Part shown: piece by piece, positions 53,327 through 61,466 of the stretch | Position numbering within the stretch: position 1 is the first letter of the stretch | How the letters are laid out: every line of letters begins with the position of its first letter | From: Chryseobacterium sp. KACC 21268 | Lineage (GTDB): Bacteria > Bacteroidota > Bacteroidia > Flavobacteriales > Weeksellaceae | Direction: 5' to 3' | DNA: 64,000 bases | NCBI GenBank assembly: GCA_028736075.1 | Contig: CP117875.1 | Coordinates: 1,860,001-1,924,000 of the forward strand | Translations under genes and position numbers: made by a program | Notes under the pieces: generated by a model | Told to the model about the DNA's origin: nothing | Databases searched by the model: none | The model's input: the letters and a program-made list of their open reading frames with translations, nothing else

Positions 53327-54751
53327 ATGCGAAATTACATACTGATAATATTATTTTGTTTACCGGTTTTTTTTTCTTCGCAATACTCGAAGAAACAGAT
53401 AGATTCTATAAAAATGCAGGTTTTCCAGCTTAGGAAAGAAGGTCACTTGGAAGAGGCATTAGAACTATACAAGAAAGTTTTAAAAGAAAATAAAAATTCT
53501 ATTGATAAAAAAGAGTTAGTGAATATCTATGTCCAGAGCGGAAATATTCTCTCTAATCTTTCTAGAATCAAAGAAAGTTTTGAATACCTGGAACGTGCTA
53601 TGGAAAGCAATCAGGAACTTCAGGATACAGAGATCGCCGCCAGAATCTATGGTGAATACGGGCGAAATTACATGGCTCTTGGTTTCAATCAGAAGGCAAT
53701 AGAATATTTTACGAAAGGTATTGATCTTAGCAGGAATATCGTAGATGCTAAAGCTAGGAATACTGTATTGCAATATTTGTACAGTACGAGAGGTGTCATT
53801 TATGAAGAAAGTAATCAGCTGGATGCCTTGTATCAGGATCTTCACAGTGCGTACAAAGTCATTCCCGATACGTATTCTGCATCACGGCTTGCAAAATATT
53901 TTACGGTTCACCGTGAGAATCTGGATTCGGCAAAGTTTTATCTGAAAAAAGGAGAGGAAATGTTCAGCACGGGTAAGTTTCCTATTTTTCAAAAATCGAT
54001 TTTGCTGAGAAGCTATGGGCGGTTTTATTTTCAAAAGAAAAATTACGAGAAAGCCATTTCATATTACAAACAATCTCTCGCTATATCAGAAGAATTAAAC
54101 AAACCGAAAGACATCAAAGATACGCACAAGTTGCTATATGAATCTTATAAAGCTGTAAACGATGATAAAAATGCGGGTGAAAACCTGGAACAATATTCTA
54201 GGATCAGTGACAGTCTGTCCAGTGAGCACAAGAAAATTCAGGAGACACCGATAAAGCATATCCTGAAAGAGAAGCAAGAAGAAGTGATCGAGAAAGAGAG
54301 AAGTTATCTGTTTATATTTTTCATTATTTTTGTGCTCATTATTGTAGCAGTCTATCTTGTTTTGAAAAGAATTTCAAAATTTAATAAAAAAGAAAAGCAG
54401 GAGATCATATCCGAAAATGAAACAAAAACACAGGAACTGAAGCTAAAAGTCAATGAATCTTTTGATGAAGTCATTCAGCTTGCTAAAAGTAACAGTCCCG
54501 AGTTTTGGGGGAGATTCCAGGAAGTTTATCCGGATTTTAGAACCAAATTATTATCGCGTAATCCCGATCTCAAACCTTCCGAACTTACTCTCAGTGCTTA
54601 CATCTATCTTGGATTTGCAACAAAGGACATAGCTGAATACACTTTTAAGGCAGTCAAAACAATTAAAAATAATAAGTACAACCTGAGAAAACGATTGGAT
54701 ATTCCCACAGAACATGATTTTACAATCTGGATAAGAAATTACCTCAGTTAA
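53327..54751 (+). CDS. TPR-transmembrane-HTH regulator, first copy
   Basis: 474 aa from the ATG at 53327; a TTG four codons earlier is possible. An N-terminal signal peptide (ILIILFCLPVFFSS) precedes TPR repeats over residues ~20-300, one membrane helix (YLFIFFIIFVLIIVAVYLVL), a short coiled coil, and a C-terminal HTH (PSELTLSAYIYLGFATKDIA, FKAVKTIKNNKYNLRKRL) of the LuxR/SusR-like kind. The TPRs face the periplasm and the HTH the cytoplasm. It is probably a membrane-bound regulator, possibly of locus B. Confidence 0.85.
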   Translation: MRNYILIILFCLPVFFSSQYSKKQIDSIKMQVFQLRKEGHLEEALELYKKVLKENKNSIDKKELVNIYVQSGNILSNLSRIKESFEYLERAMESNQELQDTEIAARIYGEYGRNYMALGFNQKAIEYFTKGIDLSRNIVDAKARNTVLQYLYSTRGVIYEESNQLDALYQDLHSAYKVIPDTYSASRLAKYFTVHRENLDSAKFYLKKGEEMFSTGKFPIFQKSILLRSYGRFYFQKKNYEKAISYYKQSLAISEELNKPKDIKDTHKLLYESYKAVNDDKNAGENLEQYSRISDSLSSEHKKIQETPIKHILKEKQEEVIEKERSYLFIFFIIFVLIIVAVYLVLKRISKFNKKEKQEIISENETKTQELKLKVNESFDEVIQLAKSNSPEFWGRFQEVYPDFRTKLLSRNPDLKPSELTLSAYIYLGFATKDIAEYTFKAVKTIKNNKYNLRKRLDIPTEHDFTIWIRNYLS

Positions 54752-54760
54752 ATAGAAATA

Positions 54761-56206
54761 ATGGTTAAGAAAATATTCATAATATTCCTTTTTTGTCCTG
54801 TCATACTATTTTCACAGTTATCGAAGGTAGAGATAGATTCTTTGATTTTTCATGTCTCAAAGCAATTACGCTCGGATGCGAAATACGAGGAACTCATCCC
54901 CATCAGCAAAAAAATCATACAACAGTCCAAAAATATTAAGTATACCAGAGGAGAGGCGTGGGGCTACAGCAGATTGGGAAATGCGCTTTGTACGTTGGGA
55001 AACTACAAAGAGAGTCTGAGTGCTTTGGAAAAGGCGGATCAATTATCAAAATCTATAGATGACTACAGCCTGAAAGCATCAATTGCTACAGAAACCGGCA
55101 GGAATTACAATGAGTCCAAACTTTCGGAAAAACAAGCGATCGATCAGTTTACCGCGGCAGAAGGTTTTGCGAAAAAAATCTCAGATAAATACGACCGAGA
55201 CAGCTATCTCCTCTACGCCTACCAAAGTTTACTGTCGGCATACAGCAATATGAACAGAAATGACATTGCAATCAAATATGCATGGAAGTCCAAACAAATA
55301 GAGGAAGATGCCTACACCTTGTCATTCATTACATATTATCATATTAAAGAAAATAAAAATAATGACTCTATTGTCCATTATCTCAACAGATCGACTGCAT
55401 TTCTAGACAAACATCCAACTTATACTTTTGAAAAAACAATTCTCTACAACCAGTGGGGAAAGTATTACGAAGATCATAAGGATTACAAAAAAGCGGCTGA
55501 ATTCTACAGCCAAGCAGAGAAATTTGGAAAAGACAGTAAGGCGATAGACGAGCTTCTAAAGTCATTTTCTGGTTTGTCCCGATCTTATGAAAAGTTGAAT
55601 GATTATGAAAAGACAATCAAGTACGAGAGACAATTTTCTAGACTGCAGGACAGTATTACGAAAGCTAATAATGCTAACGTAAATAATTCTGTCGATCATA
55701 TTGTTAAAAATAAAGAAGAAATCCATGCAGAGAAAGAATCTGTCTTGAAATGGATTATCATAATCGTTCTCATTTTAATTGCAATCATTATTTTGTTTCT
55801 GATTGTCAATCGTAAGGAAAATCAGAAAAAATCGAAACTCCTGACAGAGAAAGACAACGTTCTTCACCAGAAAGAAGAGGAAACGCAGGAACTCAAATTG
55901 AAAGTCAATGAGTCTTTTGAAGAGGTCATTCAACTTGCGAAAAGTAACAGTCCGGAGTTTTGGGGAAGATTTCAGGAGGTGTATCCGGAGTTTAGAACCA
56001 AGCTTCTGTCAGTCAATCCAGATCTGAAACCGTCTGAACTTACACTCAGTGCCTACATTTATCTTGGATTTGCCACGAAAGATATAGCGGATTACACTTT
56101 TAAAGCAGTTAAAACGATTAAAAATAATAAATACAATCTGAGAAAACGATTGGACATTCCCACCAAGGATGATTTTACGATTTGGATGAGAGATTTTATC
56201 AAATAA
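54761..56206 (+). CDS. TPR-transmembrane-HTH regulator, second copy
   Basis: 481 aa, the same layout as the previous gene. Signal peptide (IFIIFLFCPVILFS), TPR region, helix (WIIIIVLILIAIIILFLIVN), coiled coil and HTH. The last ~105 residues are almost identical to the first copy (ELKLKVNESFEEVIQLAKSN, PEFWGRFQEVYPEFRTKLLS), while the TPR part is clearly diverged. The gap between the genes is 9 bases. Confidence 0.85.
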   Translation: MVKKIFIIFLFCPVILFSQLSKVEIDSLIFHVSKQLRSDAKYEELIPISKKIIQQSKNIKYTRGEAWGYSRLGNALCTLGNYKESLSALEKADQLSKSIDDYSLKASIATETGRNYNESKLSEKQAIDQFTAAEGFAKKISDKYDRDSYLLYAYQSLLSAYSNMNRNDIAIKYAWKSKQIEEDAYTLSFITYYHIKENKNNDSIVHYLNRSTAFLDKHPTYTFEKTILYNQWGKYYEDHKDYKKAAEFYSQAEKFGKDSKAIDELLKSFSGLSRSYEKLNDYEKTIKYERQFSRLQDSITKANNANVNNSVDHIVKNKEEIHAEKESVLKWIIIIVLILIAIIILFLIVNRKENQKKSKLLTEKDNVLHQKEEETQELKLKVNESFEEVIQLAKSNSPEFWGRFQEVYPEFRTKLLSVNPDLKPSELTLSAYIYLGFATKDIADYTFKAVKTIKNNKYNLRKRLDIPTKDDFTIWMRDFIK

Positions 56207-56316
56207 CTTATCAAATACCTTAAAATATTGATTTCGGGTACTTCTTGGGACTCGGTTTTTTTTGATAATTCGCGCAGGTTTAGTTTTTTTGTTGGAATTA
56301 ATTCTAATAACCAACT

Positions 56317-56790
56317 ATGTCCTCTGATTCCTCAGACCGAATTCTCAACTTCAAAAATATCCATATCGGCAGTTTTCTGAAACAAAGAGTTTTGGAATGC
56401 GAAATTGATGATCGCAGAATCTGTAATTTTCTGAAATGCACAGAAAATGAACTACGCCTGATGTACGAACAGCAAAGTCTAGATTCTGAGATTTTGTTGA
56501 AATGGAGCAAACTTTTATCCTACGATTTTTTCAGGCTTTATTCCCAGCACCTGATTTTCTATTCTCCACCAAGCAAAGTTTCTCAGGACCAGACAGCTAA
56601 AAAATCTGATCTTCCGGCTTTCAGGAAGAATATCTACACGCAAGAGGTGATAGATTTTATCTTGGAACAGATCAATTCCGGGGCAATGACAAAAAGCAAA
56701 GTGATGGAGCATTACAACATTCCACGGACGACTTTGTACAAATGGATCGAAAAACACAAACCAAAACCAAGTGATGAAACCGAATTATAA
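56317..56790 (+). CDS. HTH protein (transposase-like), first of a pair
   Basis: 157 aa. The N-terminal part (HIGSFLKQRVLECEIDDRRI) looks like a small helical regulator. The C-terminal part is an HTH of the Hin/transposase kind: KSKVMEHYNIPRTTLYKWIE. No DDE catalytic domain is present, so this is not a whole transposase. It overlaps the next gene by 17 bases. An inverted GTTGG / CCAAC pair lies right before the ATG (56291-56315). Confidence 0.7.
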   Translation: MSSDSSDRILNFKNIHIGSFLKQRVLECEIDDRRICNFLKCTENELRLMYEQQSLDSEILLKWSKLLSYDFFRLYSQHLIFYSPPSKVSQDQTAKKSDLPAFRKNIYTQEVIDFILEQINSGAMTKSKVMEHYNIPRTTLYKWIEKHKPKPSDETEL

Positions 56791-57091
56791 AAACATCTAC
56801 ACAGACATTCTTCTGAAAAAGTTTCCGCATAAACAGCAGGATTGTCTTTCAATTTTAAACAAAAAAGATCTTTCTGATCTGGACGTGATAGAACTCAATA
56901 TCAAAATATTTGGTAAGAAAAACAAAGAAGCAGAGCGTCAAAATCAAAAATACAGATCTTACAATGAAACCACTATTCTCGAAATTCTGGATTACAAAAA
57001 GAAGAATAACCTGAATGATTCTCAGCTAGCAAATCATTTCAAACTAAGCCGCAACACGGTTGCCAAATGGAAAAAAGTGTTTGTCGTTTGA
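56774..57091 (+). CDS. Small HTH protein, second of a pair
   Basis: 105 aa from the ATG at 56774 (a GTG is 3 bases earlier). It has MKPNYKNIYTDILLKKFPHK and a C-terminal HTH LNDSQLANHFKLSRNTVAKW. Such proteins are frequent in Chryseobacterium genomes. The overlap of its start with the preceding gene implies translational coupling. It is likely a regulator or transposase-derived DNA-binding protein, with no clear target. Confidence 0.7.
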   Translation: MKPNYKNIYTDILLKKFPHKQQDCLSILNKKDLSDLDVIELNIKIFGKKNKEAERQNQKYRSYNETTILEILDYKKKNNLNDSQLANHFKLSRNTVAKWKKVFVV

Positions 57092-57098
57092 TCTCAAT

Positions 57099-58019
57099 TT
57101 AAAAAATAGATTCTTCGGTTGCTGTGGTAAAAAGTTCCAGAAACTTCATTCCGCGGTAAGAATTCCCTTTTGGATTCAGCTTTGGACTCCAGACCGTGAT
57201 GACATATCTGCCTGGAAATAATGCTGTAATTCCGCCGCCAACACCACTTTTACCAGGAAGTCCAACCCGAAAAGAGAATTCGCCAGACTCATCATAGAAA
57301 CCACACGTTTGCATAATGGCATTCACTCTTTTGGTTTGGCTTTTGGTCAAGATCATTTTATGGTCTGATATTTTTCTGCCGCCATTGGCCAAAAAGCTAA
57401 AAGCATGGCACAATTCCATCGTATTCATTTCTACTGAACAGATCAGGCTGTAAAGATTTAGGACTTCATCCGGATTGTTTTTAATGTTCCCAAAAGATTT
57501 GATAAAATTACATAGCGCAGCGTTTCGGTAACCAATATTCAGTTCACTTTCCGCTACAGTTTCTGAATAGTTGATAGTTTCCGAGTCTGTGATATCTCTC
57601 ACAAAAGTCAAAAACGCTTTCTTTGGATCTTCGAACAAGTCGATCAGAATGTCAGAAATAACAAGTGCACCAGCATTAAGAAAAGGATTTCTGGGAATTC
57701 CCTGATCAGATTCCAATTGAACTAGAGAATTAAACGGATTCCCAGACGGTTCCACGTCGACGCGTTCCCAGATCTTCTCGCCCGTGCGGCTATAAACTAG
57801 GCAGAGTAGGAGAACTTTAGAAATGCTTTGGATAGAAAATCTGGTTTGATAATCACCATAGCTGTAGTTTTCTTCATTTATGAGCTTGATAGAAACAGCA
57901 AATTGATCAGGGTCAATATTGGCAAGCTCCGGGATATAAGAAGCCACTTCGCCAGGATTTTCTTCATTTTTGATCTGATGAAAAATAGTCTCGATGATAG
58001 TCTGATAGTGCTGAGTCAT
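57099..58019 (-). CDS. glsA: Glutaminase
   Basis: 306 aa serine-dependent glutaminase. The catalytic pair is in SIQSISKVL (Ser65 and Lys68). NPFNSLVQLE and RNPFLNAGALVIS follow, and GKSGVGGGITALFPGRYVI is near the C-terminus. It hydrolyses glutamine to glutamate and ammonia. It is monocistronic and is preceded by a pair of direct repeats at 58090-58125. Confidence 0.95.
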   Translation of the reverse strand: MTQHYQTIIETIFHQIKNEENPGEVASYIPELANIDPDQFAVSIKLINEENYSYGDYQTRFSIQSISKVLLLCLVYSRTGEKIWERVDVEPSGNPFNSLVQLESDQGIPRNPFLNAGALVISDILIDLFEDPKKAFLTFVRDITDSETINYSETVAESELNIGYRNAALCNFIKSFGNIKNNPDEVLNLYSLICSVEMNTMELCHAFSFLANGGRKISDHKMILTKSQTKRVNAIMQTCGFYDESGEFSFRVGLPGKSGVGGGITALFPGRYVITVWSPKLNPKGNSYRGMKFLELFTTATEESIF

Positions 58020-58089
58020 TTTCTAAATTAAGTTCCCAAATGTATGAATTAGATTAACCCATCATCAAATTTTTATATCAAATTTTAAA

Positions 58090-58125
58090 TCTAATACCTT
58101 AAACGTAATTTCTAATACCTCAAAC
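58090..58125 (-). promoter_or_regulatory. Direct repeat pair upstream of glsA
   Basis: TCTAATACCTTAAAC and TCTAATACCTCAAAC lie 21 bases apart start to start (two helical turns), about 70-105 bases before the glsA start. This spacing fits a pair of operator half-sites. A regulator cannot be named. Confidence 0.35.
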
Positions 58126-58160
58126 AAAAAGAGCACTCTTCGAAAAGAATGCTCTTTAAT
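58124..58160 (-). terminator. Terminator of the uxa operon
   Basis: 8-bp stem AAAGAGCA / TGCTCTTT with inner pairing TCTT / AAGA, with a T-rich minus-strand tail 25 bases after the uxaA stop. Confidence 0.75.
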
Positions 58161-58184
58161 AAAAACCTTAAAAATTCAAAAAAA

Positions 58185-59795
58185 TTATAATGACACCCCT
58201 CGTTTCCAAGGGATAAAGACATCCTGTTTCAGTTGGTCTGCTTTCGTTTCTACGTTTCCGCTCGCCAATTCGATGATGTAATCTACGATCTCCTCACCAA
58301 CTTCCTGAATGCTTTTTTCGCCCGTGATCACAGTTCCTGCATTCACATCGATGATGTCCGACATTCTGTTAATCAATGCCGTGTTAGAAGAGATTTTCAC
58401 AACTGGTGCGATCGGATTTCCCATTGGATTTCCTAAACCTGTGGTGAATAGAACAACTGTTGCACCAGATCCTACCAATCCTGTGGTACATTCGGCATCA
58501 TTTCCTGGCGTGTTCAAAAGATTCAGACCTGGTTTCGAAATATATTCACCGTAATCCAAAACATCTACGATTGGTGCAGTTCCACCTTTTTTGGAAGCAC
58601 CTGCAGATTTCATCGCGTCAGTGATCAATCCATCTTTGATATTTCCTGGTGATGGATTCATATCAAATCCTGAACCTGCATCTACAACAGATTTTTCAAA
58701 AGCTTTCATTAATGATAAAAACTTGTCTGCTTTTTCTTCGTCCACGCATCGGTTCATCAATTCTTGCTCAACGCCACACAATTCCGGAAATTCTGCCAAG
58801 ATTGTTTTTCCGCCCAACGCTGCAAAAATATCGGACACAACGCCCAAAGCTGGGTTGGCAGATATTCCTGAGAATCCATCGGATCCACCGCATTCCAAAC
58901 CAATACTGATCTTCGAAACTGGCGCAGGCTGACGCTCGATTTTGTTGGCTCTTTTGATGGCTTCGAAAGAATCTTTGATCACCATTTGGAACATCTTATC
59001 TGTAGTTCCGATTTTCTGTTGTTCGAAGACCAAGATTTCCTTGTCGCTGTTCGGACTCATTTCTTTCAAAGCATTTTGAAAAATATCAACCTGAAGATTC
59101 TGACAGCCTAAACTCAAAACTGTTGCACCAGCTACATTAGGGTTGTTTACATAACCTGCGAGCAACTTTGCCAACAGTTCCGAATCTTGTCTGATACCAC
59201 CACAACCACCTTGGTGATTGATGAATTTGACTTCGATATTGTCCAGAAGATTCTCATTTCTTGAGTTGTCTTCTATCTCTGCGATGTTTTTTTCCTCAAT
59301 CAAAGAGCGTAGGAAGTTCTTGTAGGAAACCTCTTTCTTCGGTAACAATTCGTTTTCGAAAATATCTTTCAGCTTCTCGATGTTCTTGTTTTCACAAAAC
59401 ACCAATGGGAAAAACAACCAGACATTTTTGGTTCCAACTTGCCCGTCAGAACGGTGATAACCATTGAACGTCTTGTCTTTCCAACGGTCAACATTTGGTG
59501 GCGTCCAGCCAAGATTTCCAGTCTTTTTGAAAACCGGTTCACTCTGGTGCTTCACATTTTCAGTCGTGATCACTTCCCCTTTTTGGATGGCTTGATTGGC
59601 TTTCCCAACCACAACACCATACATTATGATTTGGTCGCCAGCTTCAAAATGTTCTCCAGCGAATTTATGTTTAGCTTTTGTATCCGTTAAAACTTGGTAT
59701 GGCGTTCCGTCTAGATCAACGATTTCGCCAGCGTAAAGATCCATCAGCGCTACAACAACGTTGTCTTTTGGATTTACTTTTAATACTTTTTTCAT
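58185..59795 (-). CDS. uxaA: Altronate dehydratase
   Basis: 536 aa, both halves in one polypeptide. The N-terminal SAF domain (residues ~1-85) carries GDQIIMYGVVVGKANQ. The catalytic C-terminal part has GYHRSDGQVGTKNVW, HQGGCGGI, LGCQNLQVDIF, GLECGGSDGFSGISANPALG and ECTTGLVGSGATVVLFTTG. It converts altronate to 2-keto-3-deoxygluconate. It is last in the hexuronate operon, and a dispersed repeat separates it from uxaB. Confidence 0.93.
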   Translation of the reverse strand: MKKVLKVNPKDNVVVALMDLYAGEIVDLDGTPYQVLTDTKAKHKFAGEHFEAGDQIIMYGVVVGKANQAIQKGEVITTENVKHQSEPVFKKTGNLGWTPPNVDRWKDKTFNGYHRSDGQVGTKNVWLFFPLVFCENKNIEKLKDIFENELLPKKEVSYKNFLRSLIEEKNIAEIEDNSRNENLLDNIEVKFINHQGGCGGIRQDSELLAKLLAGYVNNPNVAGATVLSLGCQNLQVDIFQNALKEMSPNSDKEILVFEQQKIGTTDKMFQMVIKDSFEAIKRANKIERQPAPVSKISIGLECGGSDGFSGISANPALGVVSDIFAALGGKTILAEFPELCGVEQELMNRCVDEEKADKFLSLMKAFEKSVVDAGSGFDMNPSPGNIKDGLITDAMKSAGASKKGGTAPIVDVLDYGEYISKPGLNLLNTPGNDAECTTGLVGSGATVVLFTTGLGNPMGNPIAPVVKISSNTALINRMSDIIDVNAGTVITGEKSIQEVGEEIVDYIIELASGNVETKADQLKQDVFIPWKRGVSL

Positions 59796-59840
59796 AATTT
59801 TTAAGTATTTTAAAAATTAATTGTTTGTCATTTAATAATT

Positions 59841-59917
59841 ATTTGGGCAGCTATTTCCGTCTTCCGTTCCCAATTGTCATTCTGAGGTTCTCGAAGAATC
59901 CGCTCAAGCCGGGCTGC
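59841..59917 (+). repeat. Dispersed structured repeat, copy 4 (shortened)
   Basis: Starts ATTTGGGCAGCTATTTCCG and ends CTCAAGCCGGGCTGC like the other copies, but the hairpin centre is replaced by GTCATTCTGAGGTTCTCGAAG. A related fragment, AGGCTGAGGTTCTCGAAG, lies at 59975-59992. Both are in the 208-base gap between uxaB and uxaA. Confidence 0.75.
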
Positions 59918-60003
59918 ATTCGATTTGTAAATCATTTGATTTATTCAGATTGACAGCAATTTATCAATTTTGTCAGGCTGAGGTTCTCGAAGCCAAATAA
60001 ATA

Positions 60004-61461
60004 CTATTGAATGAAATTCTTATAACCTTCCTCAATCCCTTTGGAATCGATTGCACTCAACGCTTTGGTCACAGATTCCAATAGTCCTTGAACTTCTGTA
60101 AGATCCTGATCCCAGAAACTTATTTCAGACAAAGCTGCTTTTGCCACTTCTCCAAGATCATTAGTCGCCCAGATCTCGTTGAATCTTTTTACAACTGGCG
60201 CATCATCCATCACTGGAAGTTGTTTTCCATTGAATTCACCTTGGTAGAATCTAATCAATGCGGCAAGAGCAAACGTCAGGTTTACAGGCAATTCTTTTTT
60301 ATCTTCAACATATTGCAACAAACTTGGCAATACTCTCACTTTGAATTTCGCAATTGAGTTCAACGCAATGCTAGAAAGCTGATGTTTCAAAAATGGATTT
60401 CTGAATCTGTCAAAAACTTCCTCAGCGAAAGCCGTCAATTCTTCTTTTGATAAATCTAAAGTTGGAATGATTTCGTTATAAACCGTATCGCTGATCCATT
60501 TTCCAGCGAAATCTGCGTCGATGGCTTCTTTCACAGTTTCTTTTCCGTCAAGTATAGAGAATGCCAACATTGCGGTGTGAGCACCATTTAGGATTCTTAC
60601 TTTTCTGGTTCTGTACGGTGTGATATCATCAACAATCAAAACCTGATCATCAATTTTATCAAAAGGTATCTTCGCTTTCAATTTGTCATCACCTTCAATC
60701 ACCCAAAGTAAGAATGCTTCGCAAACTACCATCAAGCTATCATCATAATCAAATTTAGCTTCGTATTCGTCTTTTTCTTCTCTTGGATATCCAGGTACGA
60801 TTCTGTCCACCAATGTGTTGTGGAAAGAGTTGCTGTTTTCTACCCAAGCAGAGAAACCTTCTTCAAGATTCCAAAGTTGAGCATATTGAAGGATATATTT
60901 TTTTAATGTCAATCCATTATTCTCGATCAATTCGCACGGAATGATGTGAAGACCTTTGTCATCAGCACCATTGAAGTATTTGAATCTTTCGTAAAGGAAA
61001 GCAGTCACTTTTGCAGGGAAATTTTTGTGAGGTCCAGCTTCCAAAGAAGTTTCGGACTCGTCAAAAGCAATTCCTGCCTCAGTTGTATTGGATAAGATGA
61101 ATTGTAAATCTTCCCCTTTCGCTAGATCTAGATATTCTTGATAATGTTCGTAAGGACTCAAAGATCTTTGAATTGCGGAGATCACGCTTTGGTCGTCCAC
61201 AATTTGACCTTTCTTCACACCTCTTACAAAAAGAGTGTAAAGGTTGTTTTGCTCTTCCAGCATATCCACAAGTCCACCTTGTGTTGGCTGAACAACGGCA
61301 ACTCCAGCATTGAAACCAGCTTCTTTGTTCATCTTGTCAATCAAGTAATCAACAAAGGCACGCAAGAAGTTTCCTTCTCCAAATTGTAAAAATTTTATAG
61401 GTAGTTTCTCAGTTAATGCTGAGTTTTCACGGCTAAGTTTTTGTTTTGTCTGATATTCCAT
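60004..61461 (-). CDS. uxaB: Tagaturonate reductase
   Basis: 485 aa, mannitol-dehydrogenase family. The N-terminal nucleotide-binding segment is LQFGEGNFLRAFVDYLID, then SNTTEAGIAFDE and PCELIENNG. The active-site region is KVRILNGAHTAMLAF, with the later FRNPFLKHQLSSIALNSIAKF. It reduces tagaturonate to altronate with NADH, one step before UxaA. It lies 5 bases downstream of the transporter gene. Confidence 0.93.
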   Translation of the reverse strand: MEYQTKQKLSRENSALTEKLPIKFLQFGEGNFLRAFVDYLIDKMNKEAGFNAGVAVVQPTQGGLVDMLEEQNNLYTLFVRGVKKGQIVDDQSVISAIQRSLSPYEHYQEYLDLAKGEDLQFILSNTTEAGIAFDESETSLEAGPHKNFPAKVTAFLYERFKYFNGADDKGLHIIPCELIENNGLTLKKYILQYAQLWNLEEGFSAWVENSNSFHNTLVDRIVPGYPREEKDEYEAKFDYDDSLMVVCEAFLLWVIEGDDKLKAKIPFDKIDDQVLIVDDITPYRTRKVRILNGAHTAMLAFSILDGKETVKEAIDADFAGKWISDTVYNEIIPTLDLSKEELTAFAEEVFDRFRNPFLKHQLSSIALNSIAKFKVRVLPSLLQYVEDKKELPVNLTFALAALIRFYQGEFNGKQLPVMDDAPVVKRFNEIWATNDLGEVAKAALSEISFWDQDLTEVQGLLESVTKALSAIDSKGIEEGYKNFIQ

Positions 61462-61466
61462 TTTCT

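Noticed and set aside
56317-57091. An intact insertion sequence
   Set aside because: There is no DDE or other transposase catalytic domain, and no terminal inverted repeats or target duplication were found around the HTH pair.
57828-58031. A small plus-strand frame over the start of glsA
   Set aside because: Antisense to glsA, no recognisable protein.
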